Below are positions 10,843 through 22,300 of a stretch of DNA of 64,000 nt, one piece after another (the stretch's first letter is position 1; each line of letters begins with the position of its first letter). Under the pieces are notes generated by a model, which was not told the DNA's origin, searched no databases, and worked only from the letters and a program-made list of their open reading frames with translations. A program made the position numbers and the translations under genes. The stretch spans positions 8,863,206 to 8,927,205 of the forward strand of contig OZ038459.1 in the NCBI GenBank assembly GCA_964036195.1. The letters are read 5' to 3'. The stretch comes from Sphaerolaimus hirsutus (lineage: Eukaryota; Nematoda; Chromadorea; Monhysterida; Sphaerolaimidae).

Positions 10843-11135
10843 CCGTATTTCCTCGAAATACCCCCCCCCCGCGAAATAACCCCACCCTCTAAATAACCAC
10901 AGGTCTGAGCGAGCTTATGGAAAAATACCCCCTCGAAACACCCTGACCCGAAATGAGTGTAGAGCAGTAATTGCGAGAAACTGCAAAACTGCACCACTAA
11001 CTTACGAACGAACGAATTTTACTGGGAGTTAAACACCCCCCCCCCAACCCTCGAAATCCCGCTCCCTCGATACATTCCCTTAAAATTTGAACTCTGAACA
11101 AATAAACCCCCTGGGGGTATTTCGAGGAAATACGG
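10843..11135. mobile_element. Mariner-like MITE after peptide gene copy 2
   Basis: TA-flanked CCGTATTTCCTCGAA / TTCGAGGAAATACGG ends; orthologous to 3535-3819. Confidence 0.85.
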
Positions 11136-11821
11136 TATTAATTTTTTTTGTGTTTATGTTTATTTTCTCTCTATAACACCATCCGCCTTTTGGCTAAGCA
11201 AAGAAATTCGTTGCAAACATTTAAGACTTCAAGATATTCGTTATGCTAAGATTACAGCTCGACGTAAAATTCCAGCGTCAAATTCCATCGCAAAATTTAT
11301 TACATGAAAGTGGATGATGATACAAGTCTGCAATTTTTCATGGACAATATGTTTATCAATACCTTCACTGTGTCCCAGAGTCATCGTTAACGGTCACCGC
11401 TATTTGATTGTGAAAATTCAAAAATTTCGATTTGACGTTGAAATTTTACGCCAGCTGAAGAAAAGTGAATTCTACGCCAGGTGATTGCATGCAATGTAAA
11501 ATGTAGATGCAATATTCCGCGGCATTTCCCATGACTTTTTTTTACAGTTTACATGTTGGAGTTGCTGAACATCGTAATATTCTAAAAATTCACAGGTTCT
11601 CACTGCTCATCAATAAAACAACTAAAACAAGCCGCACTAGGTGCCACTCCCAGATTCCGTAAAGTGCCCTGTAGAATTCAAATGCCATGAAGTGTCAAAA
11701 GTCATTTAAAATACCCTGTAAAATGACAAACAGTTTGCCATTTTACAGGGAATTTACATTACTTTTGACACCACGCAGGGCGTTCGAACTTTTACAGAGT
11801 CTGGGTGCCCCCAGACTACAG

Positions 11822-12031
11822 ATGGCAACTACATTTCTGGTCCTCCTGCTCATAATGCTTCATTTAACATCAGCACAACACCAAAATGTGGGAATTGAAA
11901 GTTCCCAGTAGGCTCCGGAGACAAGTGAGGAAGCACGCAAAAGGGACATGGAATTTCTCGCTCGGAGGAACGATTCTGTCAAGCAGGAAGACATTCTAGG
12001 CATTGTGGGTGGTCACAAAGCAGGGTTTTAG
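11822..12031 (+). pseudogene. Putative secreted peptide, copy 3, broken
   Basis: Starts MATTFLVLLLIMLHLTSAQH and is recognisable through EEARKRDMEFLARR and GIVGG. A TAG at 11909-11911 interrupts it after 29 codons and the tail is lost. Flanking sequence on both sides matches copies 1 and 2, including the upstream foldback and a downstream mariner-like MITE. Confidence 0.6.
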
Positions 12032-12169
12032 CAGCGCGCAACGAGGATCAAACGAAACGCTTGTGTGATGGGAATGCTGGACGTATAGAAAAATTGGCGA
12101 TTGAAATCACCGATATATTTATCAATTTTATAAAATGGACCTTTCTGTATGACTCCTAGTCTTTAGATA

Positions 12170-12478
12170 CCATATTTCCTCAAAATACCCCTCACGAAAT
12201 ACCAGCCACCCTCGAAATACCCACAGGTCTGGGCAGTTTATGAAAAAAATACCCCCTCCCTCCCCATTCTCGAAGTACCTCCACCCGAAATGAGTGTAAA
12301 GAGAATGTAGGTAATTGCGAAAAACTGTAAAACTGCACAACAAACAACGTATTAGTACTGCGAGATCAAGAAAATTTTGGCGTAATAATAAACCTCCTCA
12401 AAATACCCCCTCCCTCGATTAACCCCCTTAAAATTTGAACTCTGAAAAACCCTAGTGGGCATTTGCAGGTAAATACGG
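12170..12478. mobile_element. Mariner-like MITE after peptide gene copy 3, diverged
   Basis: Begins CCATATTTCCTCAAAATAC and ends GGTAAATACGG between TA dinucleotides; the most mutated of the three related copies. Confidence 0.75.
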
Positions 12479-13259
12479 TAAACTGATTTTCGTATTTGTT
12501 TATTTTTCAAAATCACTATGTAGTTCATGTGCTTTATTGCCTATTTTCAGCCATGTTAGAACTACATGCTTAATAGCTTAAGTCATTTATGTTTCTCGCT
12601 GGGCATAAAAAGGGTCCATTACAGAATATGGTAGGCAGCGAGGGGGCGGGGCGCGGCACTGCTTTTGAAGTGTTTCTCGGCGCCTGACAAGCACTTTACG
12701 CCGTATAATGTCATGAACTTTGTTTGCAAATGAAAAATACCGGGTGATAGATAAATGGACCCAAATAAACCTGCAAATGTCCCATACTGAGGCAGGAAAT
12801 CTGGCTAAAGTGCATGGCTTCAAACCTGTTTTCAATTTTTTTTCAGACTTTTCAAATTTTTATTTTTATTTTCGAACTTTGAAAAAATCGACAATTGATA
12901 AATTTGTATCGGTTTATAGCAGCAGAACAAAAACGTGCAGATGTAAGCTATGGTGACATGTTACATGTAATTCTGCACGTACTGTTTTTAGTTCCGCACA
13001 AGAAAATGGTTTCATGATCCCATACCAAAAATTCGCTGGCTCACACGTTTGTGTTACCTACTTCCCGATACAAATCAATTATTTTGAGGAAAAAAAAAAC
13101 AAAAAAAGATAACTCAGAGTGTTACAGCTTGTTCGAAAATCATTGCACATTTATCTATACAACAGAAACCTGCTAGCAACAATAACAAATGATACTTATG
13201 TATCATGCAACCAAACAGAACCAAACAAATAAAATACCACAACCATGTGAAAAGAAATA

Positions 13260-13337
13260 TCAAACGGCAAAATCGGCGGTTCCTAAAGTCGCTAACGCTT
13301 CTCTCAAATGCGTCAGCTCCAGTTCAATTCCCGATTG
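13260..13337 (-). CDS. VARS1: Last exon of VARS, with stop codon
   Basis: After an ATTTGCAG acceptor the exon reads [20 protein letters not shown] and ends ADFAV before TGA at 13262-13260. It continues the C-terminal coiled coil begun in 13909-13760 ([20 protein letters not shown]...[12 protein letters not shown]), which aligns with the tRNA-binding arm of other ValRS proteins. A plus-strand open frame over the same bases (13189-13569) is a shadow. No canonical AATAAA was seen close downstream, where the duplicated repeat block begins within about 50 bp. Confidence 0.85.
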   Translation of the reverse strand, partial: QSGIELELTHLREALATLGTADFAV

Positions 13338-16300
13338 CTGCAAATGTGGGGACAGTTTTCATTATAATTGCGCAAAAGCAGTTTCCCAGTGTATCCTAAC
13401 AGGATGCTTTATACTTTCAATTGATAAATCGACTTCGAGTTTATCCGGAGTGATAATGCAGTGTTCAAACAATTACTTATCTCTCCGAGGAGCTGTGAAA
13501 AACTCCATGAGCAACCACGGGGACTTGATCGGGGTATTAATGGAGTTGCTATTGAGGAGACCCAGCTAGGGATGGCACGTGTTTTTTAACTGTCTTTTTT
13601 ATAAAAAACGTTGTTTTTTAAAAAACAGGGTCGTTAAAAAACATTTTTTTGCCATCCCTAGACCCAGCTCAGGTAATCGCTAGTCTAGCAAAATGGGTCG
13701 AACGAAACTAGGGTGTGAAATTATCGAAACATTAAATTACGGTAAAATACATAACAAACCTTCTCCGCATTGGCTTGTCTCACTTCCGGCGGCACTTTCG
13801 TTTCATAATCAGCCATGTTTGCCGCTTCGGTGAGCTTTAATAACTGGGCATCCAATTTAGAAATTTTGTCGCCCAATTTCTTTGTCTCTTTACCCACATC
13901 GATCAAACCCTGTGGCGAAATGGCATTTAAAAATCGCTGTAAAGTAAACTCGGCGGACCGTCTGTTATGCATTTTTCTGACGGAAACAGTCAATCCTGAC
14001 GACATCATTAGTAATAAAAAATTGTTAAAAACAGACCAAAAATATTTCAGACACGAAACGTTTTTCTTTTTGAAATATTTTTCTTTTTTGTGAAAGTGCG
14101 TCAATACATAGGTAAGTATCCGAGAGATAAGAAATTTCGGGCGCATACTTTGAGGGCGCACGCCCCATATGCTGCAATTTTATGAAAAAAAATTAATGCA
14201 ATCTTATGCATTCAAGGAAAACGGAAGGTTCCTAGAAAATGCACAAATATCAGACGCACTTTCAACATAAGGTGAACTTTGCATTTGTCGCTGGCTGTCC
14301 TCATGGCGCACCCATGCGGCAATTCTTTTCCACCAGCAGCGAAAACTGTCAGCGTTGCGACATTCGCCAGCGAATGGATCAATTCTGATAGCTGGGCAAT
14401 TTGACAGGAAATAGCGGTATTGGCGCACTCGATATAGGCTGAAATGTGAGTGAGACAGATAACACAATAGATGAGTATACGCGGCGGACATCACTGCCTG
14501 TAAACCTACCATAACCCATCTGAATAATGAACAAAACATTACTGTTTTTCGTCATTATATTTCGTTTTTTTTTAATAGAATAATTAATTACATAATTTAT
14601 CAAAAGATTTGATTCAATCAGTTATGGTAGTATTCTGTGCAAAGCATGCGCTCCACTCGCAATCACCAAACACACAAAATTACAAAACCCCAAAAAGCCA
14701 ACTATCAGTCCTAGTTTTATTGGTCAAATCGTAGTCGGCTCTCATCGATCGAGCGGTCTTCACAATTTCCAGTGTTTGCGATACGCGAGTGTCCAAATCG
14801 GAATCTGCCCATGGGCACTGCAAAGACAAGCAGATAACGATTAAGTAAATGGGTGCTAAATTGGATAACTGGGAGGGGGCATAGATCGTAGGGTACAAGT
14901 AGGGTGTCAAATTTCCATTTCCGTTTTCCGTTTCCGCCTTTCCGCAGGAAAATTTGTTACCTTTCCGTTTTCCGTTTTCCGGCAGCCGAAAAATTTTTAC
15001 CTTTCCGTTTTCCGGCAGCCGAAAAATTTTTACCTTTCCGTTTTCCGGCAGCTGAAAATTTTTTACCTTTCCGTTTCCGTTTTTCCGGGCCATTTTTCCG
15101 CTTTCCAGATGAAAATTTTTCACTTTTCCATTTCCGTTTTACCAGGCCATTTTTCCATTTTCTGGCTCGATTTTCAGTTTTCTGGCATTTTTCCATTGTT
15201 TTTCCAATCTGTATTTATCTTCAATTGGCTCATCCCATTGTGTTGTTATTGTCTCTTGGTCACAGCATTTCAGGGTCAGTGAAACAGGTGCTGTGAACCC
15301 AATTGGGTCATATGCTGACACCAATAATTTATTCAAGTTTTGTCTGGTTGGTGTTGTGATGCTGTCAATTTGCAATTTAGGTGTTGATATTGCCAGCATG
15401 TCCATTTGGTGATTTTATTTCATGCCCATTACTGCGACAGTTTTATTCACCTTTGGACTCCTGTCGTTTTCTGCTATTTCATTCATGACTGATCTGGAGT
15501 TTGACAGCCATTCCCTCATGTTCATAGAACATTGGTTAAATAAAGCTTTGACTTTGTAATATAGTTCTAAAGCTTCAACTTTATTTGTGACACTCATGAT
15601 GAAGTTATCGACATAAATATTGTTTATTATCATAGCCAACTGGTTTTGTTCCCCTTCATTTTCTTCATATTCATTCATGTTGTTTATTGTCACATTTAAA
15701 TGGTATTTTATGACAGCTCCCAAAATTGCTGGGCTGCAGACAAGTCCAAACAGTAGGCATTTAAAATAAAGTACTATTGAGTTATTTTCAGTTACTGGTT
15801 TTGAGGCAAGTTTCAGCCAGAAAAATCATGTGTAGTCTCTAGCTTGGTCATGCAATCCTATTTGCAAAAATGTCTTTTCAATATCGGCAATTAATGCTAG
15901 ATTGCCTGCCCTGAACCTCAGGAGTAGGCCCAGTGCTAATGGTGTTGTAATTGGTCCTCTAAAAAGGCACTCATTTAAACTGGGCTTACCTGCCGACCCA
16001 TCGTACACGATTCTGCATGATGTCGATTTGCCCGGCGTAATTACTGGCTGGTGTGGCAGGTAATGAATCCCCTTGTTGTCTGTTTTGTCACCACAGATCT
16101 CAATTATTCCCTTTTCTAGTTGGTCGTCCAAAACTTTCCGGTATTGTTCGAATAAGTTTGGATCTTTGTTGAATCTTCTTATCAGTGATTTAAACCACAC
16201 CAAGGCTTCTGCTTTTCATGTGGGCAGGTCACTGATACTCTCTTTATATGGCCAGTCAATATAGTATCGATTGTTGTTGTCATTGAATTTTATGCTATTT

Positions 16301-19300
16301 ATTATCATCTCCTCTGCAATGTTGTCATCAATTGCATAGGGGTCATCAGTGATTCCCACTGCTTCTAGACTGTGAAATTGTCATAGTGTTTCCTTTCCTA
16401 TGGCCACTATGGCTACTTTTTGATGATTTTTTGTTGGTTCAGTTAAGCTTGAACTACAAGTGAAGTTACAGGCATGATCCATAGTTGCAGAATGTACAGC
16501 TACCACAATCAAAGCCAAACAGGCAAACCTGCATGCAGGTTTTCCTTCTGCAAATTTGTCTATTACCATGCTAATTTCACTTTATTTTTTCTGTTTCCGT
16601 GAAAATTTGGCTTTCCATTTTCCGTTTTCTGGCATTTCATTTTTCCGTTTTCCGGCCAACAATTTTTTTTACCTTTCCGTTTTCCGCTGAGTGAAATTTT
16701 TTTACCTTTCCGTTTTCTGGCAGAAAATTTTTTTTACCTTTCCGTTTTCCGTAAAGTGAAAAAATTTTACCTTTCCGTTTTCCGTAAAAAATTTTTTTTG
16801 ACACCCTAGGTACAAGTCATTGTTGGCGTATCGATTTCACAGGTTGAGGGGGGGGGAAATGGGCCTACAGCGCAATAATAGTTGACATCGCAAATGTCAA
16901 CTGAATATAAACGAAATAACACAAAAATATTTTTTAAAGTGTCACGGTATAAAATTTACTAGGTAGTATATGCTTTATCACAAAGGAAAGTTTAAAACAC
17001 TAGTAAAATTTAGTTGACAGTAATTTTGATGTCAACTAGTATGTGTGGGCCCAATGTGATATTCAAATGATTAGAAAATATGATTTTTTTATACAAACAA
17101 TTCGCTATTGAGCTTAAGCTTGGCCGTCTTTATTTAAAAAAAAACTGCTCACACTTTCATCGATCAAAGACACACTGAACTATCAAATACACAGAGGCTG
17201 AATACTCCACATACTCCACACAAACGCACCTCATCCACGCTGGGGTACCTGGCGACACAAATGGACACGGGCGCGGAATCACCCTTTGCTTTGGGCAGGC
17301 GTTGCCACAATTCCTCGCTTATAAACGGCATGAATGGAGCCACCAGCCGCAGACCAGTTTCGGCACATTTGTACAGCGTTTGCCTGAGTAAATTAAAGTA
17401 CAGATTACAAAGAACAGTATTACCTTTAACTCCCATTACCGATACCTTCACCTAACATTTACATCGCACGAGTAATTTTGCATCGGATTTATTGTGTTTG
17501 GACCCTGGGGTCTTGTAAATTTGGACCTCCATGTGTTCAGATACATAAAAAATAGGAGGTAGCCAAACCAGCGATTTTGAAGGTGCAAGACTAGTAATCG
17601 GTGAAAATTGTCTCCACATCGATAATTTAGATACCTGGACATTTTTTTTGTGGGGGGGGGGGGGGCAGAGAGTAGTATCTAACAATTTTCGCTTCGGCAT
17701 GGCAGATGGCTGGGCAGCCTCCGGGATAGATAGATCAGAAAAAATTACACAATGAGCAAGCGCTGGGGAATTAGGGTTGGCAGTTGATTTTTTTAAACTG
17801 ATTTTTTTTTTAATCTGATTTTAAAAAAAATATAAGGGTGGAAACTGATTTTAATTTTGAAAAATCAAAAGGCAAAATTTCTGGTAGACTTGCACTAGGT
17901 ATTTTGCATTTTTTTTTGCGCGCAAGCGCGCAATTTCTCATACATATTACCATTTGTGGTGTTTTCATGGGTTTTGGGGCATTTTTAGTGTAAAATCTTC
18001 CATTTATTCGTGTTACCATGTAATAATAAGCCATGATATGCTAGTGTAGTATATAATATCAAACCAATGTGCTCCCACATACTTCTACAGTGTGTAACAT
18101 CACTGTCAATGTATTAGCGTTCTCTTACAACCTTATTTAAGCACTATCCCATGCTGAACTTCACTTGAAGTCACGAATGTTCGACAAAAGGCGGTATACG
18201 TGATAAGTCGACGTAAAATGGATATTTTTTAAAGAAATCACTGCTTATAATACTATTCCATGACTTCACAGTCATAATATGACCACAATAGACATAACAA
18301 TACATTGTCTGACACTTAACATACATATATTTGTTCTCTATACCCCCATTTTGGGCGATTTAAAAAAAATCTGATTTTAATTTAAAAGAATTAATTGAAC
18401 AAAAAATTGATTTTTTTAAAAACAAAACAAGGCGTTTTAAAAAAATTGATTTTTTCCAACCCTATGGGGAATGTTAAACTAGTTCACCTGGTCGTGGCAA
18501 CAGCAGACTCGTTTCCGGTCTGCATCACTCGTTTCACGTATTCCTGGAAGCATATTCACATGTATTTTACATTTTCAAATTAAGATCAGTGGAAACTACC
18601 AAATAAACGTCGCATAGTTCATACAACCAGAAGTTGTAGCAGGCAGTTGTTGCGGACGGAAAATTGTAGTTTTTGAATCCCGCTTCACATGCATCCGTAG
18701 CACTGCTCAACCTAGACAAGATCCACCTATCTATCGGTGATGCATTGCTATCCAGCTGTAAATACGTTGTTTTTTTATTATAAATTTTATAAATTACAAA
18801 TTTTACATTATAAAGTACTAAACATTTTATGTTGAAGGTACATATAACCTATCATTCAAAGCAACTACCGTATTTCTTCGAAATATCCCCCCCCTCAAGA
18901 TAGGCACTATGAATAAATAACCCCCCCTCGAAATACCCCGCTCAAAATTCTCACTCTGAAAAAATAAAGCCACGGGGGTATTTCGAGGAAATACGATACG
19001 TTTATTGTCTTCGAATTGGTAGCCATGATATTCGATACCAGTAAAACACATTTTTGATTAAAAAACACTGGAAAACTTATACCTGAAATTTTTCGAGTGG
19101 CACAAAGTCCGAGCCAAGCTGCATCAACGTAAACTTGGCAGCCTGCCATAACTTGTTACAGAAGAACCGGTACCCTGGAGGAAGATAGAACATCGCGTTA
19201 CGGAACGAACTGAAATGAAAAGTCAACCGAAAACGTGTAAGCCAAGAATTTTTTTTAGAAATCAGCGGTAAATCTGGCCGTGAATAAAAAGCCCATAAAA

Positions 19301-22300
19301 TAACCATGGAAACAGGTTGCAATTCCGTATTTCCAAACAAACCTTGGACCCGCAAAACATCCAAATTTATATCCCTTCCCTGAGCGGTGTACGCACAGAG
19401 AGCAAACCGAAGGGCGTCAGTGCCGCACTCTGCGAACAAAATCGGTGCCATATTGAACATTACAAATAAAAAGGCTATACATGAAAATGGACGCTATGAT
19501 CATGAATTCATCAATTCATCACTCGAATTGTGGCTTTGAACTGGCCTAAATAAGGGATAAACACCCCTCCCCCCAAAGAAATAGCTATGTTAAAACTATC
19601 AACAGCAATAAATCCCATTTTACCGGGAATCCCCTGTGGGTAATCGTGCCTTTGCCCCTCCTTAGCTCTTTTAACCTCGCTAGGATCTAAATTTCCATCC
19701 TCCAAACTCTCATGCAATTTTTCCAGCGTGATTCCGCATATGACATCATTCGGGTCGATAACATTACCCAGTGATTTTGACATTTTACGCCCATGCGCAT
19801 CGCGCACCATTGCGTGCAGGTAGACCTGAAAGTCGGAGAAATAAAAGAACATTTTGAATCATTGAATGAATTGGAATGAAATTTCTAAAAACAAAAAATT
19901 CACCCACCTCATAGAAAGGCAACTTTCCTGTCAATGCCCTCGCAAAGAATACCATTCTGGCGACCCAGAAAAACAGAATATCATGACCGGTTTCGAGCAG
20001 ATTTCCAGGGTAATGCGTCCCAAAATCCGGTGTCTGCGTGAAAATTGACCACTGGCATATGGAACGTGAAAAAAAAGCAGCAGACACATGCACGTGCATT
20101 GCAAGGACGTAGCCAGGGGGGGGGGCGGCCGCCCCCCCCCCCCCCTTCCCGGGTCGGACAAGAAAAAATACCCGAAATGGTGCTTCCGTAAAGCGTTTTT
20201 GTCGCCAGTCCGGAAAAATTTTGCGCGCAAGCGCGCATTTCGGCGCCGCACGGTATATTTTAGTTATACCTGTGGTTTAGGACCAAAAAAGCACTGAAAA
20301 TTCGCCCCCGTCGCTGTATATGTGTGTAAAATACATACAAGTACAGCACTATTTGGCGCCAATGCCAACGCCAATGGCGCCATGGCGTTGCGCCTACGAA
20401 TGGCGCTGGCGCCTAGGCGCCATTCCTTTACCACAGGGGTCAAATTTAGGGGGGGGGGGCGCCGCCCCCCCGTTCGCCGAGCTCCGTATACAATCCGCCC
20501 CCCCCCCGCTCAAAAATCCTGGCTACGTCCCTGGTGCATTGTATAAGTAGGTAGTGATTTTTGAAGTTGTATTTGTGATTTGTTAGTTACATTTTTCCAG
20601 GTTTTCCAGAGATTCAGTGGCGTAGCCAGGGGGGGGGGGGCGGGGGGGAGCGCCCCCCCCCCCCTTCTAGGGTGAGACGTGAAAATGTAAGGAAATGTGT
20701 TCTCGTGCAACGATTTTGGGGTCAATTTCAAAAATTTTGCGCGCAAGCGCGCATTTTTGCTTCACATTACAGGCATTTTTACTTAACAGGTCGCGATTGC
20801 CTCAAGCTGGGTGAAAATACACTCAATTGTGTCCATGTCGCTGTACAGGGACGTATCCAGGATTTTTGAGCGGGGGGCTGCTTGTTTACGGAGGCCGGCG
20901 AGGGGGGGGGGGCTGAGCCCCCCCCCCCCTAAAATTTTAGCTACATAGTGGCGGAATGGCGCCATGGCGCTTGCGCCATCAGTAGGCGCCACGCAATGGC
21001 GCCAATGGCGTTGGCGCCAGCGCCATGGAACGCTGTTTATGTATGTAAAAATACATACAAAACAGCAAAAAGCACAACATTGAGTGTATTTATAACGATT
21101 TGCGGCCACATGTAGCAAATCTGATGATAGTACCTTATGTCTGGTGAAGAATGCGCGCATGCGCGCAAAATTTTTCACACTGACGTTGAAAAAGTCGCAA
21201 TTTCCGGTCACTTTCTTGTCTCACCCCGGGAGGGGGGGGGGGGGGCTGCAGCCCCCCCGCCCCCCTGGATACGGCCCTGTCGCTGTATATGTATGTAAAA
21301 TACGTACGTTTACAGCGATCTGTGGCACCAATGGAGCCATGGCGTGGCGTCTACGAATGGCGCCAGCGCCATGGCGCAAGTCCCTACTACAGGGGTCAAA
21401 TTTTAGGGGGGGCGCCGCCCGTTCGCCGGGCTCCGTAAACAATCCGCCCCCCCGCTCAAAAATCCTGGCTACGCCACTGCAGAAATTAAATTATATTTTC
21501 CTTTTAAGATCTATACTGAGATTATAAAAAATTCAGATTTTTATTCTTTATTCAATCAATTATCTTACCTGTTCGGGCCAGCCCATTGTGGAAAATGGGA
21601 AGAGCGCAGAAGAGAACCACGTGTCCAAAACATCCTCGTCTGCGAGTGGGAAAACAACGCCAATGAAACGAGTCAATGCAAATGGTTGAGAGAATAAATA
21701 CGTCGGTCAAAAAGTAGATAGTGTTACACAAAGGATCACAAAGGCTGTTTTTTCATCAGACAATGCAACTGGCAGTTTTCAAAAGGGAGGAATTATGTCT
21801 TCGATATCTTATCCAACTAGGGCATTATTTAAGGGGAAATTCAGATTGAAATTTTTTTCCGACTATCCTAGAGGTGATTCGAAATACCATGAAGCGGTTG
21901 AAAATTCTACTAACCCCATTCCAATTCAATCAAACTCTCATCCACACCAAATTTGGCTTTCGCATTAACCATTGCCTCTTCTCTGGTCCTTCCGGAAACC
22001 CAAAATTCATTGTCTGATTTCTCGCCTTTCGGGCGGCCATCTAAAATTGTCACAAAGTAGGCGGGTATTCTGTGGCCCCACCACAATTGACGGGAAATGC
22101 ACCAGTCTCTGAAGATGGTTACTGGGGGTGGTTAAATGTTTCCCGAAGTCACTATAAACATTTTTTGGAGACAACCGCAGAAACAGAAAGCAACACGTAA
22201 ATACGGAAGCTGGTTAACGAAATGTTGTCGTTTTTTGGAAAACAAAAAAAAGCTCAAAAAAGGGACCAAGGACCGAACCTCATATTTTCCATCCAGGACA

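Larger units (their letters stand above)
8708..13215. repeat. Duplicated block, copies 2 and 3
   Basis: Counterpart of 847-5215 in which the peptide gene plus downstream MITE occur twice (about 10220-11430 and 11500-12480). It has a private GGCGCC hAT insertion (9167-9682) and lacks the three private insertions of copy 1. Its right edge stops about 45 bp from the VARS stop codon. Confidence 0.85.

Noticed and set aside
13189..13569. Plus-strand open frame of 126 codons
   Set aside because: Antisense to the last VARS exon and intron; no family features, while the minus strand gives a phase-consistent exon with a stop.
14901..16808. Autonomous BEL/Pao retrotransposon
   Set aside because: No LTRs, gag, protease active site, RNase H or integrase; the RT region is broken by stops and the boundaries are hAT ends with 8-bp duplications.
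20088..21527. Several Gly/Pro/Arg-rich open frames
   Set aside because: They run through poly-G/C hairpins and GGCGCC blocks of nested MITEs in a VARS intron.
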